A stretch of 64,000 bases of DNA from Macrothele yani (taxonomy: Eukaryota; Arthropoda; Arachnida; Araneae; Macrothelidae): NCBI GenBank assembly GCA_039090855.1, contig CM077011.1, positions 16,059,001 through 16,123,000 on the forward strand, in the 5' to 3' direction. A model generated the notes under the pieces. That model was given only the letters and a program-made list of their open reading frames with translations. It was not told the origin of the DNA and made no database searches. Position numbers and translations under genes: made by a program. Shown here one piece after another: positions 31,602-44,024 of this stretch; position 1 is the first letter of the stretch; every line of letters starts with the position of its first letter.

Positions 31602-33260
31602 ATGTCCACTACCACTGTGAATAAGTCACCATCGTCTACAGCTGCTTCGTCGATTGCTGATATGTCTTCGCTTCTTAGTTCTGTGCCTTCTTCGGGGAAT
31701 GTTGCGTCGACTAGTGCTGCTGGACTTCCAGAAACTGTACTTCTGGCCACCCGTGTGCCGGCTGCGTCTAATATTCCTGGTTCTGCTAGTTCTACTTCAA
31801 CGTCGTTCGCTCAAGCTGTGGGAAGTACCTCATATATTTCTAGTGATTCTGCACCACATTTCAAACGTGTAGCTTCGGCGTTGAAAATTATTCTTTCAAG
31901 TGATTCGCCGCAAGGTAAGCAGTTGTCGTCTGCCTTATTATTAAGTGTTTTCATTCCTGCTTTGCGTGACACCCCCCTCCCCCAGTATCTGCATGCTGTG
32001 TCAAAGGTCGTTCCAGCCGAAAGCATTGTGTCCATTATTCGCTTGGGTGGAGGGGTGGTTGTTCACTTCACCCACCAGCAAGCAGTAGATTTAATTATAG
32101 TTCATGGGATTGATATTGGGTCCTTTCATCTACAACCTGTCGCTACAGCCCAAAGACCAGTTACGGTGACCCTCTCTCCTGTACCAACGGCTGTTCCTGA
32201 TTCTCTGTTGATTGATGCCCTCAACACGATGGGTCGTGTTGTGGGAGTGACCAAGATTTTTCCTGCTACAGCCCGTGATTCCTGCCTGAAACATGTGCAG
32301 GGTGGGCGCCACCAGTACCGGGTTATTTTTCCAACTTCTCAGTCAATTGCGGAACACCCTGCAACTCTGGAATTAGTCACTGATACCCGGACGTACATTT
32401 TAAATCTTTTTGCAGGGGTTCAGCGCTTCCGCTGTAAAGGGAAAGGTCATCTCGCTTCTGCTTGTCCTCATGCTACTCCTGGTGCTAGATCTGATTCTTC
32501 ATTAGCTACTACAGTTCCGGTGGCCGCTGCCCCTGCGGATGTTGTGCAGGCCGCTGAGGCACCTGCTCACATTCTACCTTCATCAATTTTGCCTGATGTT
32601 TCTCCAGTCGTTCCTTCCCTCCCGGTTCCTGTCGTCGTACTGGATGGTTTGGAGCCCTCCAATGAGGATTTTCCATCGCTGGAAGTGTCTGCACCTAAAT
32701 CACAGCATAAACGCCCCAGCTCACCTGGTGTTTCTACTCGCTCTTCCCGTTCGTCTCAACGTCTTCGGTCCAAGAAACCATCCCATTCTACCTCGGGTTC
32801 ATCTAGCCATCATGAGCCAAATTCTGAATTACTAGTTTCGAACCGATTCGCATGTCTCCAGGATGATGATGTTATGGACACGGTCGCCCCTGATCCTGAT
32901 GACACTGCAATGGTTGACTCTGACGATGATTCTCCTTCTCCTACACTTCTTGACATTTCTACTATGTTTGAAGAACTTGCGGTGCCTTTGCACCCTCTTA
33001 CCTTATCTGATCTGTATGCATTGACCACTCGCCCGCGTAAGGCGAAGTTGATCACACTACCTTGCATTAAGAGTAAGCTTCATTTGCTGCCTGAAATGAT
33101 TGCACAGCTAAACCAGTTCCATGCATTTATAACTAATGTTACTTTGCCTGGCGGGACTGAGCAATATGCTCGCCGTCTGGGATACTTACTCAAGATTTTG
33201 AGGGCTGAACTGAAAGGCTGGATGCAACCTACTAGTGATGTCCTTGTTAACACTACTTAG
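31602..33260 (+). CDS. LINE ORF1 protein, copy 2, intact frame
   Basis: A 552-residue frame from the ATG at 31,602 to TAG at 33,258-33,260. I chose this ATG because an upstream extension begins only at a TTG. The protein opens Ser/Thr/Ala-rich and has a middle region before an incomplete zinc knuckle (CKGKGHLASAC, about residue 280; the first Cys is replaced by Arg). A Pro/Ser/Arg-rich linker and an acidic stretch (DPDDTAMVDSDDDS) follow. The C-terminal end has the leucine-rich KSKLHLLPEMIAQLNQ. ORF1 proteins of this clade bind element RNA. It is probably not functional as part of an active element because ORF2 is dead. Confidence 0.82.
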   Translation: MSTTTVNKSPSSTAASSIADMSSLLSSVPSSGNVASTSAAGLPETVLLATRVPAASNIPGSASSTSTSFAQAVGSTSYISSDSAPHFKRVASALKIILSSDSPQGKQLSSALLLSVFIPALRDTPLPQYLHAVSKVVPAESIVSIIRLGGGVVVHFTHQQAVDLIIVHGIDIGSFHLQPVATAQRPVTVTLSPVPTAVPDSLLIDALNTMGRVVGVTKIFPATARDSCLKHVQGGRHQYRVIFPTSQSIAEHPATLELVTDTRTYILNLFAGVQRFRCKGKGHLASACPHATPGARSDSSLATTVPVAAAPADVVQAAEAPAHILPSSILPDVSPVVPSLPVPVVVLDGLEPSNEDFPSLEVSAPKSQHKRPSSPGVSTRSSRSSQRLRSKKPSHSTSGSSSHHEPNSELLVSNRFACLQDDDVMDTVAPDPDDTAMVDSDDDSPSPTLLDISTMFEELAVPLHPLTLSDLYALTTRPRKAKLITLPCIKSKLHLLPEMIAQLNQFHAFITNVTLPGGTEQYARRLGYLLKILRAELKGWMQPTSDVLVNTT

Positions 33261-36200
33261 CTTTAATAGCAGAAGGCTTGCGTCTTCTGCGGCGAATGTT
33301 TTGGTTTACGAGGACGTTCGTTACCTGGGGGCTAATATCCTCCTTCTCCAGGAGACGAACTGTTCCTTGGATGCCGGGTGTTCCCGCTGGAGACGCTGGC
33401 CGTACATTTTTTATCATAATTACCGAACCCATCTCAGGTCTGGTACCGCTATAGCGTTTCATGTGCGTTTTCATTCTTCCCTTTCTGATCTTGTTGAGTC
33501 ACAGAGTCTGCTGGGTTCTTTTCAACATATTTCTTTTTGTTTTTGTTCTAAACGTATTCATGTTTTCAATATCATATTCCGCAATCTGCTACGGATGCAG
33601 AAACTCTCCTCCAACATCTTTCTTCTATCCTTTCGACCCTCCATCCAAATGATACAGTCATTGTTGCAGGCGATTTCAATTGCACTTTGCAACCCGGTTT
33701 TGACCGAGATGGTTCAACCGAAAGCCGTTCCGAACTTGTTTCCAATCTCACTCAACTCGTTGTTAATTTTGATTTGATTGATGCATTCCGTTCCCTCCAT
33801 CTCCGATCCAAGAAATTTTCCTGGTTCCCCGCGGCTGCTTCACGCTGTGTCGCAGCACGCCTACATAGATTCTATGTTTCCAGTTTTCTCCATTCCTCTC
33901 TAGTTGAAATTACTCATCATCCTTCCGTTTCGTCAGATCATCGCCCCGCGCTCGACGATTCAGTTTCAGCTGATCCTGTTTTCTGTGCTGAAATTTGCTC
34001 TATGATCTCGTCTTCTGTGCAACAACTTTCTTCGTCTGACGACCCAGTGGCTCTGTGGCTTTCCACGAAAATTTCGATTATTTCTTTCGCACGTCAGTTT
34101 TCTTTCTCTTCCCGTACTTCTCGCTTTCAAGATTTTGATGTTCGCCGTCGTTAATTGCAGACTATTTCTCCTTCTGATCCTTCTTTTCTCGTGTTTCAAG
34201 CTCAACTTCGTCGTATTCTGTTTACTTTTGCTTCAACAGCCATTACTCGTCTGAAATTCACTCACTTGCGGTTTCACGACGACCCCTTTTCTAGTTTGAA
34301 GTCCCTTGAGGAGTATCATGTTAAAAGCAACACGATTTCCTTTCTTTCACTACCTGACGGATCTACAGTTACCGACCCTTATCGTACCTGTGAACTTTAT
34401 TATTCGGATCGTTTTCAACACCGACTCCTTTCTCCTGCAGATACCTCCCCTCTTCTTCATGTCCTCCCTCAGGTTCCACATTGTTTTTTGATTCTCTTGT
34501 TTCTTCTGAAGTCCGCTCTGCAATTTCCAGTCTGAATGACCGTTCTTCCCCTGGCGCGGATGGTCTTCCGCTCTCATTTTATAAGAAGTTTCTTCTGTTT
34601 CTCCTCCCGCTTCTGGTTGCTTGTTTTAATGCCGTTTTTACTTCTTCAAATTTTCAGTCTTCTGATTTCACTTTTGCTATTCTCCGTCTCATCCCCAAAA
34701 CCGGAAACCTTGGTCTTTTTTCTAACTGGCGTCCTATCTATATTCTTAATACTGACTACAAAACCTTTGCTAAAATTCTCGCTTTTCGCCTCAATCCCGT
34801 CTGGCAGCATTTAATCCACCCCGATCAAACTTACACTATTCCCTCCCGTTCGATTACTACCAACATTTCCACCATTCGCAACTTATATTTTCTGGCTTCC
34901 CAACTTTCCGAACCTCTCGCAATTTTTAATATTGATCAGAAACAAGCTTTTGACTCCATTAATCACTCTTATCTCTTTGCTGTTCTTCGTCATTTTGGCT
35001 TTTCTACTCTTTTCTGTCAAGCTCTTATTAATCTTTACTCTCACTCTTCTTTCCGTATTCGCACTTCCACATTCATGACAGCTACCATCCCCTTTGACAA
35101 CGGGATCCGGCAGGTTTGTCCCCTTTCGGGTCAACTTTTTACGCTTGCATTTGAACCTCTCTTAATTTGTCTGCGTTCTCGTTTGTTTTCTGTGATTCCT
35201 CGCAGTATTGCTCCTACTCGTCACCACCGCATAGTGTTGTCTGCATATGCTGATGACCTCACTCTCTTTCTTCGCACTGAACGTTCTTTCGGTGTTGTCC
35301 TTTCTGCTTATCGTGAGTATGCTTCAATTTCCGGTTCCGAACTTAATATGTCTAAATCTGTCGGTCTGTGGGCCGGATCGTGGGTGGCACACGGTGAACG
35401 CCCTTGGGGTGCCCGTTGGTCATCCTCGGTCATTAAACTTCTTGGTGTGTACGTTGGAAATCCCGTGGCGGTTGCTGATGCCACATGGATTTCTTCGGTT
35501 CAGCAGCTCAATCGCCGTCTTGCTTCTTTTTGCCGGTTCAAACCTTTTTGTCCTTTTTTAGCAGAGCACATCTGGTTTCTTCCTTTCTTCTTCCCATTCT
35601 GACACATTCGTGGTTCGCTTATTTTCCCTTGCCCATTTTTCTCCAATCCGCTCAACGTCAGATTACTGATTTCATCTGGAATACAGTTCACTGGGTTCAT
35701 CGTTCTACTCTCGTCCTTCCTCTGTCCTTTGGAGGTCTTACCCTCCCAGATCTTTTTCAAAAATCTAATGCTATTCATCTTCAGACCTTTCTTCGTTCTT
35801 TTTCTCATCCTCAGATTTCATCGCTTACTATTGTTGATACTTTACTTTTCCCTCGCAGTCCGTTTCTCACTCTCGCTACTTTCCTCCGTATGGATCTGTT
35901 CCCCTTCATTCCAGATCACTTTCCCGATACTTATCGCACCGTTTTTTCCCTCTGGCATTCCTTATGTCCCGTCCGTCTCCCACCTACCTCAACTAATGAT
36001 CTGCTTGAGGAACCTCTCTTTTACTCTTCTGCACTCCGTTCTCCCTCTTCACCGTACTTGTGCTTCTCCACCTGGTTCGCCAGTGGCGTGGTACAGGTAT
36101 CCCAACTTGTAGATGCTTCTCTCCGCTGGAAGTCTCTTTCCCAAATCGACCCCCCCCTCTTGCTGACACTCCCTTACATCGCGCCCAACTCCGGTTGCTT

Positions 36201-36976
36201 CATTTTCAGCTTCAACGCCTTTACCCGTCCCTCGTGAATTCTTTTGGGTTAATTGTTTCTTCTTCGGCGTCCCCTTGCCTTCCTTTTCTGGTTTATTTGA
36301 ATGATGTTCCCTTTCTGGTGCATCAAGTTACTGCAAAACTCTTGTACCGCCACTTTCTTACTTATTTTCGAACATCTCTCGCTATTCCTTTTGTGCCTCC
36401 TGATGAAACCTCTCAGACATGGGTCGATTCACACATTTCTCTGGTTTCCCCAAAAGCAACTGATATTCATTGGCTACATCTTCATCGCCGCTTGCTCACA
36501 CCACGAACTCTTCATTGTTTGGTAGCCTGTCTTCTTCCTTGTGTTTTTTCTGTTCAACGCTCGGTGATGTTCATCACGCATATGACTCCTGTTTAGTTTT
36601 ACAGCCTCTTTTTTCATTGATGTTTGCTCTTCTCTCCAAGGTCTGTCCTTCCTTTCACTCTGTTTCACATTACTATTTTCTTCGCCGTCATCATCCTTCC
36701 GCTGCTGTTCACAATCCAGTTTGCGCGTTTTTAATTTTGCAGGCCAAACTGACTATTTATTTATACTATCATACCAGTGTTGATCGGCCTGCTCTTCGTC
36801 GATATCATCCTGCGAGAGTTTTTCTGTGCCGTAGGTTTCGTTCCTCGATCAAGTCCGTCATCCAACTTGAGTACGAGGTAGCTCTGGCCCGGCAGGCAGT
36901 TCCTACTTTCTTCTCGGTCTGGTCCCCCCACCTTCCATGGTTTCGGGTTGAGCATGGGTTAATTCAATTCGTTTGA
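33238..36976 (+). pseudogene. LINE ORF2 endonuclease/reverse transcriptase, copy 2, broken
   Basis: Same domain order as copy 1, with the ATG at 33,238 overlapping ORF1. The RT catalytic box is the normal AYADD here (near 35,245), but the preceding conserved block reads IRQVCPLSG, with Gly changed to Val. A TAA at 34,152-34,154 (AAA in copy 1) is a private nonsense change. One T is missing near 35,550 relative to copy 1, shifting the frame after RFKPF. The frame breaks near 33,590-33,680, 34,490-34,530, 36,160 and 36,580 are shared with copy 1. They must therefore predate the duplication. Confidence 0.87.
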
Positions 36977-39211
36977 TCAGTTTTTTTTTCTTGTTTTTGT
37001 TTTGGTGTACTGTTTTCTTCACTTTGTTTTATTTTTTCTTTTCCGGGTTGTTGTCTTGTTCTGTTTCTGATTGAGCTGCAGGTTTTTCCCCCTTGTATTC
37101 ATTCTTTTCCTCTGATCCTGTTGTTTTTCCTTTTCAATTTTTTACCGTTTTCCTTTTCTTGTTTTTGATGGCCCTTTGGTAATGTTGTGCTGTTTTGCTT
37201 CCTTGAGATTCCGGTCTTTTTGTTGTTTTTTCCCCTGTGCTTTGTTAGCTCATTCTACTGGTCGGTATATTCTTTCTTGGATAGTGCTTTTCTATACTTT
37301 TCCTCTTACTAGCGGCCTCGGCCTCTTTGTCTGAATTTTCTTGCCGCTTTGCGCTGTGATTGGGTGTTTTACAGCTAGTTGCTTTGACTTTTTTTCTGTC
37401 CGGAGTCCGTGGGCATTTGTGTTCCTGTGTTCTGTGTGCATTTTTTTCTCGTTCTTGGTGGTGCTGTGCAATCGGTTATTGTTTTTTTGTGTCGGTGTTT
37501 TTGTTGAGTTGTTTGTCTATGTATTATTGTGTGCTTGTTTTCTATGTTTTCGTCGGCCACAGTTGTTGGTCGACGCATTTCTTGTTGTGGTGTTTTGTTG
37601 TACTGGTTGGCCACCACTTGTTTGTGATCAGTGTTATTGTTTGGTATAGTGTGATGCTTGTTGGGTGTTGTTGTTTTCCGTTGGGCTAGTCTGTGTTGTC
37701 TAGTTTTGCAAAGTTTTTTTTGGCGTGTTGTGTTTCTTTTGTGCTTGTTTCTTTGTTGTTGTTCCTGATCTTCTTATTTGTACTGTGTTTCCTGTATGTG
37801 GTATTCCCGTGTATTTGTAATTGCTCTTGTTTTTTGCACGTGTTTTGTTTAGTTGTTCGGATGGCGGCTGTCCTACTCGCTCTCCTCCTGTGTGAGTTTT
37901 TTAATACTGTGATTACATTTTACCTATACTGCTAATGTGATAATCTTGTTTTTTACTTGTTTGTGCATGTTCTACTTTCGTGTTTCAGTTGGCTCCTCAG
38001 TTAAGGTAGCCTTTTTTTTCTCATGCCCTGTGTTTCATGTTCACTTGTTTTGCTTTGTTTGTTTATGAACTTTGAATTACTTAGTGTGGCCTGCTGGTCT
38101 CGTTGTGTTTTTTCATTGAGTACTCAGCCTTATCTCTCGTTTTCTATACAGTGTGCTTCTCGTGCGTATCTTGTCTATTGGGTTACGTTGACCCAAGGAG
38201 TTGGTCAACGCACTATTTGCCTTGTGCTTTTTTTTACTGTGCCTCTTGTGTTTTTTTCTTGACTGTATGTGACTACATGTGTAGTGAAGTAGTCAGTTGA
38301 GTCAGTTTTGTCTTTGATTATGTTTTAAGTGCACTTTTTGTGTTTTCGTTTTTGTGTTTCTTTGCACTCAAGCTAGGGTTCTACGTCTTGCTTCGTGCTT
38401 CTCCTGTCCGGGTTTTTTCTGTAATATTGTATTTTTTTCTCGGCACAGCCTTCTGTTGCCGTGCATGACTGGACGTACTTTGTGTTGTTTTCAATGTGTT
38501 ATGATGCTATGCGATCTTGTTTCCGCGTGATTCTCTCTATAGCGCTACGTCGGCTTCCGGGGTTTGTCAACGCGCGACTTCTTGCTTTGAGTATGAAATT
38601 TGAATTGAGTGCGATTTTTTTTGTGAACCTCGGTGCCTGTTTGGCTACATTTATTTTGTGTGATGCAGCGGTTTTTCCCCTTCTTATCATGTATTCTTCT
38701 GTACAGTGTTCCTCCTGACATGCATGCGTCACTTCGTATTTCGTTTTTAGTTATAGCGGTTGGTTAACACCCTCTTTATGTGCACGGTTTTTTTATTTTT
38801 TATGTTCTTCTTGTACTAATGTTTTGGCCGCTGCTGCATGTTTTCAGAAGTACAGTTTTGTTTCTCCTGTCGCTGTCTTGCAGTGTCAGTCAATTTGTGT
38901 TGTGTTGTATTGTTGTTGTGTTTTTTACCTGTCACCTTTGTGTTCGCGCTGCTATGTACTAGTTTTTGGAATGTGTTTTCTTCCCTCACTCTGGGGTTTG
39001 GGTTTTGTAATGTGTGTGTTTTTCGTTTTTGTTTTCTGTGTTCCTTTTTTTATCTGTATATATTTTAATCTTGTTCTGCTGTTACAAGTTTTCTTTCCTC
39101 CTTTCTTTTGTGTTGAGACTTCTTGGCCTCGTCTCTTTTAATACAGTCTCATGTGACTGAATTAAAATCACATGTACCTTGCTTTTAGACTAATAAAGGT
39201 TTATTTTGAAG
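36977..39211 (+). other. Long T/G-rich 3' region of the Tx1-like LINE, copy 2
   Basis: Counterpart of 20,044-22,277, with the same terminal hairpin-like pair and AATAAA near 39,192. No gene. Confidence 0.7.
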
Positions 39212-39405
39212 GCAGTGGTCTAAGGCGCTGGCCTCTTATCATTCGTCCGTAAGGGGTCCGGGTTCGAATCCCGATGAGGCATGGATGTTGTGTTTGTCTT
39301 ACAGCACTGGCTATCTCCCTTCCCTGGAACCAGTGACCCTAAATTAGGGACGGGCGACTGCTTATAGCCCATTGACTTGCTCACGGTGGTCGTCAAACCT
39401 CCAAT

Positions 39406-39437
<32 letters not shown>

Positions 39438-39855
39438 AAGCCCGGTTGAATTACACGTGTTGAATTTCATTGTGGATTTGTTACCATGTTGGAAGAATTT
39501 TCAATTTCCTAAGCTAGCTGCCATTGCAAGACAAATTTTGCTTAGCAAGACTTGCATTATGCATTGTTCAAAGATATGCCCCAAGCAAGGATTAGTTTAA
39601 GGAGGTCTGGTATCGAAAAACTGGGAAAAAAATCACATTCCCATTTTTTGTATTTTACTAAAAATCAAGAATCTTATCGTTAAAATGATGTATTAATTTC
39701 CAAAATTGTGCAGTTAGAAGTATTATTTATTTTTTTAAATTTTCTCACTCTCGCGATTTTTGGAGTGACGTTCGTTTTTAGTGCAGCAGGTCGAGTTTTA
39801 AAGAAAAGAAGATCAAGTTGAAGCGCCGAGGCATTAAATGCAATTCTCTCTCTTT

Positions 39856-40082
39856 TTTAGCTAGCCTTTTGTAAAAAAAGATCGTGCTTATGTTACCGGT
39901 TTTTCCGTCCGTCTGTACCCACGATATCTCTTCAACTATTAGTCCGATTTGAAAAATTCTTTTTGCATTGGGAAGCTTGAAATATGCGAATGAATATCCT
40001 TCATTTAGTTTTTTTTTTTTTTTTACGATGTACAATTTCGCCGCTAGAGGGCGTAAATGCAGATGATGTCGAATTCAAAAAT
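39856..40082 (+). repeat. F2 repeat, truncated 5' fragment, unit 2
   Basis: Same fragment as 22,915-23,140, with a longer T run. One CTCF-like motif is retained at about 40,041. Confidence 0.82.
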
Positions 40083-40141
40083 ACGTTTTAACACCATACA
40101 AATCATAAATAACAAAATATTATGATTTATATGGTGGCATC

Positions 40142-42753
40142 ATTTAAGTTTCTGAGATTATCGGAGAAAAATGTGATGCACCGTGTAACAACACAATTTT
40201 ATGTTTTTCTTTATCAGAATGGTTGCATCCTCAATAAGCAACCTCTTTCCTCGTAGACTATTTTCTTACTTTTATTTTATATGTTATCTAGAAAAAATTC
40301 TATCCAAATATAGCTTCATGTTATTCTATCTCGTATTATTATATGCAATATTTTTCTGCCTCCGTGATTATTCTCTCCAAATGGACGTTCATTTTATTCT
40401 ACCACGATATATTTTTATCCATATGTAGCTTCATACTATTTTACCTCTATAATTATTTTATTCAAATGTTGCTTCATATTATGCTTCGTTTAGACAAGCT
40501 TTAGATCAGAGAAAACATCCTTTGCCTAAAAATCAAACAAGATTTAAACATTTCGTAAATGCCTTATCCGTAGCTAATCCTATTTTAAAGTCCTAGGACC
40601 TGTAAAGAGTCATTTGATTGCCGACTTCGTACATGTCAGGAACTTAAAATGACGAGACCGTATAAATCTATACGGTCTCGTCATTTTAAGTGTTCCTGAC
40701 ATGTACGAAGAAATATGCATTGCACTGCGTAGCGCTATCTGGTTTGTTTTTTTTATATAGTTCTTGTTGTTTATAAGAATTCTTGCATCGTCAGTAAAAA
40801 ACCTGTTTCCTCATAGATAATTTTCTGAATTTTAACTTCTAAATTATCTCTGAAAAATAAGCCCAGAATAGAAAATTCCGAGAATGCCTCATTCCAACGG
40901 TTGGGGTTGGGGTGTTGGAATTGAGACATCCCCCAAAATTTTCTACGTGAAATAAATGGGAAAAATTAGAAAGGAATTACACTTTTTCGATGTAGAAAAC
41001 GCAGACAATATTTGCCGCCTGTCTAATTGCTATATTGAAACACTCTCAAACACTTCTCGGGAAGCTTTCCAAAACCGCGACGCGACTATTTTTTTTTATA
41101 TGACATCCCAGATGTCCATCTTTGATTTTCCACAATATAATCACCCTAAATACTCCTCCAACCTCCAGCACCGACAACCACCTGATTCAGAATTGTACTT
41201 TAATCGTACCTTAAGTGTCAACTCACGAGATTTGTGTGAGCAATCAATAAGCAGACAGGAGAGAAATACCGCTGGTTTTCTCTACCGAAAAATATAGAAA
41301 AAAGAGAGAAGATGTCCGTACGTACGTGTTAGAAGACAACAGAAGAAATTTTCTGCGGTAGAAGTCCTTCTGTCATTACAGATTAGCGGGCTCTTATTTT
41401 TCATATCTGCTCTGGGAGGTAGACACCTTGTCTTCTTACACGTACGATACCCTAAAATTGCAAATATTTTGAACCTAGGAAAATTAGAAGATATCTTCCA
41501 TTAATCGCTTTACGAAAATATCTATTTTCAGTTTGTTGGGCGGGAATAGTAATCGCTGATTTAAGCATGAATAAGATCTTTTACAGTGGAAGTTCAGGTT
41601 GGCAAAACCAGTTTGCGTTGAAGAAATTTCATTTTCGCAGATTTTACGCAAATAGAAATGCATTAACCCTCCGGGTGGCAAGCACGCATATATACGTTCG
41701 GAGGTTTCTGCGCCTAAAGCGGCGAGGATGCAATAATACGTTCATCAAAAACCTGTTCAAATGCCGCGAGAAAGCAATATTGCGTCGAAATTTTTTTCTA
41801 ATAGGGACAAAAACGTATATTTGAGCATCTTTAATGATGACGAATACCACAGAAAGGGGAGTCTTCTGTTACACATGTGAAAAAACTTTGCAATTGCCTC
41901 TTCCAAAGCTCCTGCCACCTGGATGGTTAAGGCTGTCTTCATATTAATCCTAACTGCAAAAATTATTTCGAAATATTTTAAAGGGTAATTTAATAGGGTT
42001 CTGTTATACATTTCCGTATTTAAGTGTTCATCTGATGTACTTAACAATTTTTTATCATTGGTAGAAATAAATCCAAAAGTTAAATTTCGAAATTGCAAAC
42101 GCAGCTTAATATTACTCTACTCATTTATCATGTCTTAAGACTTCAAAAAACAATCACGCACTTCCTTTAGATCAAAAAACAATCACGCACTTCCTTTAGA
42201 TAAACTTTTAAAAGAATGAGGATAAAATCGTTATGATCATTAATTTCTTAGCACAGTGAAGATGTAGTTACTCACGCTGGTAAAATTATTTGTATAATAA
42301 GTTCGCTCTAAATCGAGACATCTCAGTAGCAACTGAGAATTGGAAGATTTAGAGCTTTGGATCTCTAATAACGTCGTACCAATATAAAATCTATTTAGAA
42401 AACGAAAAAATGATAAGCAGGATGTTTGGTAACTAATTTGAATACGTAACTATTGCTAGCGAAATTTGAAATCTTCCACGCGGATGAAATCATATTACGA
42501 TAAACAAAAGCGTTATGCACTAAACCACACAAAAATCTTCTTTTTATAGTTTCCTAACAATAACTCTCCGTGTCCTTGTAAACAATGCATTTATATTGTT
42601 GCGCAATTATGTCCACAACAAGTGAGCCAACACTAAGCAATCACTGCGTCCAATTGTTAAGATGTGGAGTGCTACTGTTGAACAGTCACGTGTATTATTA
42701 TGCAAGAGTTAGAATGATAATGTTTGTTGTTCTACAGAGATGACGCACGTGTA
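40142..42753. other. No gene seen, unit 2 counterpart of 23,200-25,810
   Basis: AT-rich sequence. It includes the second copy of the 28-base direct repeat near 42,144-42,200 and the hairpin at 40,625. Confidence 0.5.
40625..40710. repeat. 86-bp near-perfect hairpin, unit 2
   Basis: Identical in sequence to the hairpin at 23,684-23,769, with no difference that I can see. Confidence 0.9.
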
Positions 42754-44024
42754 TTAGGTGTACAAATAAGTTGTAAAGCGTTTTATGACAAAGCAACATG
42801 TAATTTCAGAAAAAAAAAACATACCTTTACGAATCAAAATATGCTCCGTCATTGTCTATCATCTTCCGCCATCGGTCGTGCAGCTGACGGATTCCAGCCA
42901 TGAAGAATACTTCGTCGTGTGAGGCGATGAAGTCCTCTCAACCCATTTTTGCACTTCGTCACATGTCCAGAACCATACAGCAGGCAAACCATGTTGCATC
43001 GATCAAAACAAATGATAGTCTAGAGGGGCTAAGTTAGGATTATACGCCGGGTGCTCCAAAATTTCCCAGCCAAACGTCAAACACATTTCCTTGATCGCTT
43101 TCGCGTCATGAGGCCTAGCGTTGTCATGCAGTAATTTCCCGGAACGCAATCCTTTGCGTGTGAATTTACGTTTCCGACAGATTTCCTGTTTTAATTGCAG
43201 GAATTGTTGCCTATAGAAATCAGCAGTAACAGTTTGACCCTTTTCCAATAGTTCATAATAGAGCACACCCTTCATATCCCACCAGATGCACAGCAGAACT
43301 TTCTTGGAGTGAATATTGCGTTTCGGTGTCGAAGTCGTTGCTTCACCGGGGTCTACCCAGTGTTTTTTGCCTTTGGAATTTTCGTACCATATCCACGTTT
43401 CATCACCCGTAACGATTTTCTACAGGAAAGACTTTCTGTGTTGTTTATTTAACAGATTCAAACACTTCATGACACGCTCATCCTTGTTCCTCTGGCTCAG
43501 GTCATGTGGCACCCATTTTCCTTCCTTCCGAATCTTTCCCATTGCTCGTAAACGATTGGAAATGGTTTGTTGAGTTATCCACAGTTGTTCAACTAGTTCT
43601 TCTTGCGTTTGAGACTAATCTTCATCCAGCAATGCTTGCAGTTCCTCATGTGCAACCTTCTGCGGGGCGCCGCTACGTTCTCGATCGATAATAACAAAAT
43701 CACCTGCTTTGAACTGCCTAAACCAAAACTCACACGTGCTTTTCGATACAGTATTCTCCTCCAGAGAAGAACAGATCGATGCACGTGCTTTTGCTTTCTT
43801 TGATGAAATTTGTAATGAATGAAGTGTCGAATAAATGCAGTATCGCTTGCCATCTTTCATCTAATGATGTGCAAGTGCGTTTGACTGTTGGACAAACTTC
43901 TGTGTCACATTTTATACTCGGGACCAGTTTCGGTCACATGATAAAAACGCGGGGGATTGTCGGATATTTAAATTAGTGGTATACGTAATACAAAAAATAC
44001 TTTAAAACTTATTTGTACACCAAA
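42754..44024 (-). mobile_element. mariner element (first type), unit 2
   Basis: Duplicate of 25,811-27,081 with the same TA flanks and inverted repeats. Confidence 0.9.
43003..43860 (-). pseudogene. mariner transposase (first type), unit 2
   Basis: Counterpart of 26,060-26,917. The third catalytic motif reads APLDYHLF, keeping the Asp that is Asn in unit 1. Two small differences in the N-terminal part (ASICSSLEE versus ASLCSFLEE) are also private. It is still interrupted by stops in the middle. Confidence 0.87.

Larger units (their letters stand above)
31367..39211 (+). mobile_element. Tx1-clade LINE, copy 2
   Basis: A duplicate of the copy at 14,436, not an independent insertion, since the flanks and target duplication GCAGTGGTC (31,358-31,366 and 39,212-39,220) are identical. 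ORF1 is intact here. ORF2 shares four frame breaks with copy 1 and has its own stop and indel. Confidence 0.88.
31342..39436 (+). mobile_element. SINE split by the Tx1-like LINE (unit 2)
   Basis: SINE head 31,342-31,366 and remainder 39,212-39,436, with the same CAAGCCCGG target duplication at 31,333-31,341 and 39,437-39,445. Equivalent to 14,411-22,498. Confidence 0.88.

Noticed and set aside
14436..39211. Two independent site-specific LINE insertions
   Set aside because: Both copies share flanking DNA, target duplications and four frame breaks, so the second arose by segmental duplication.
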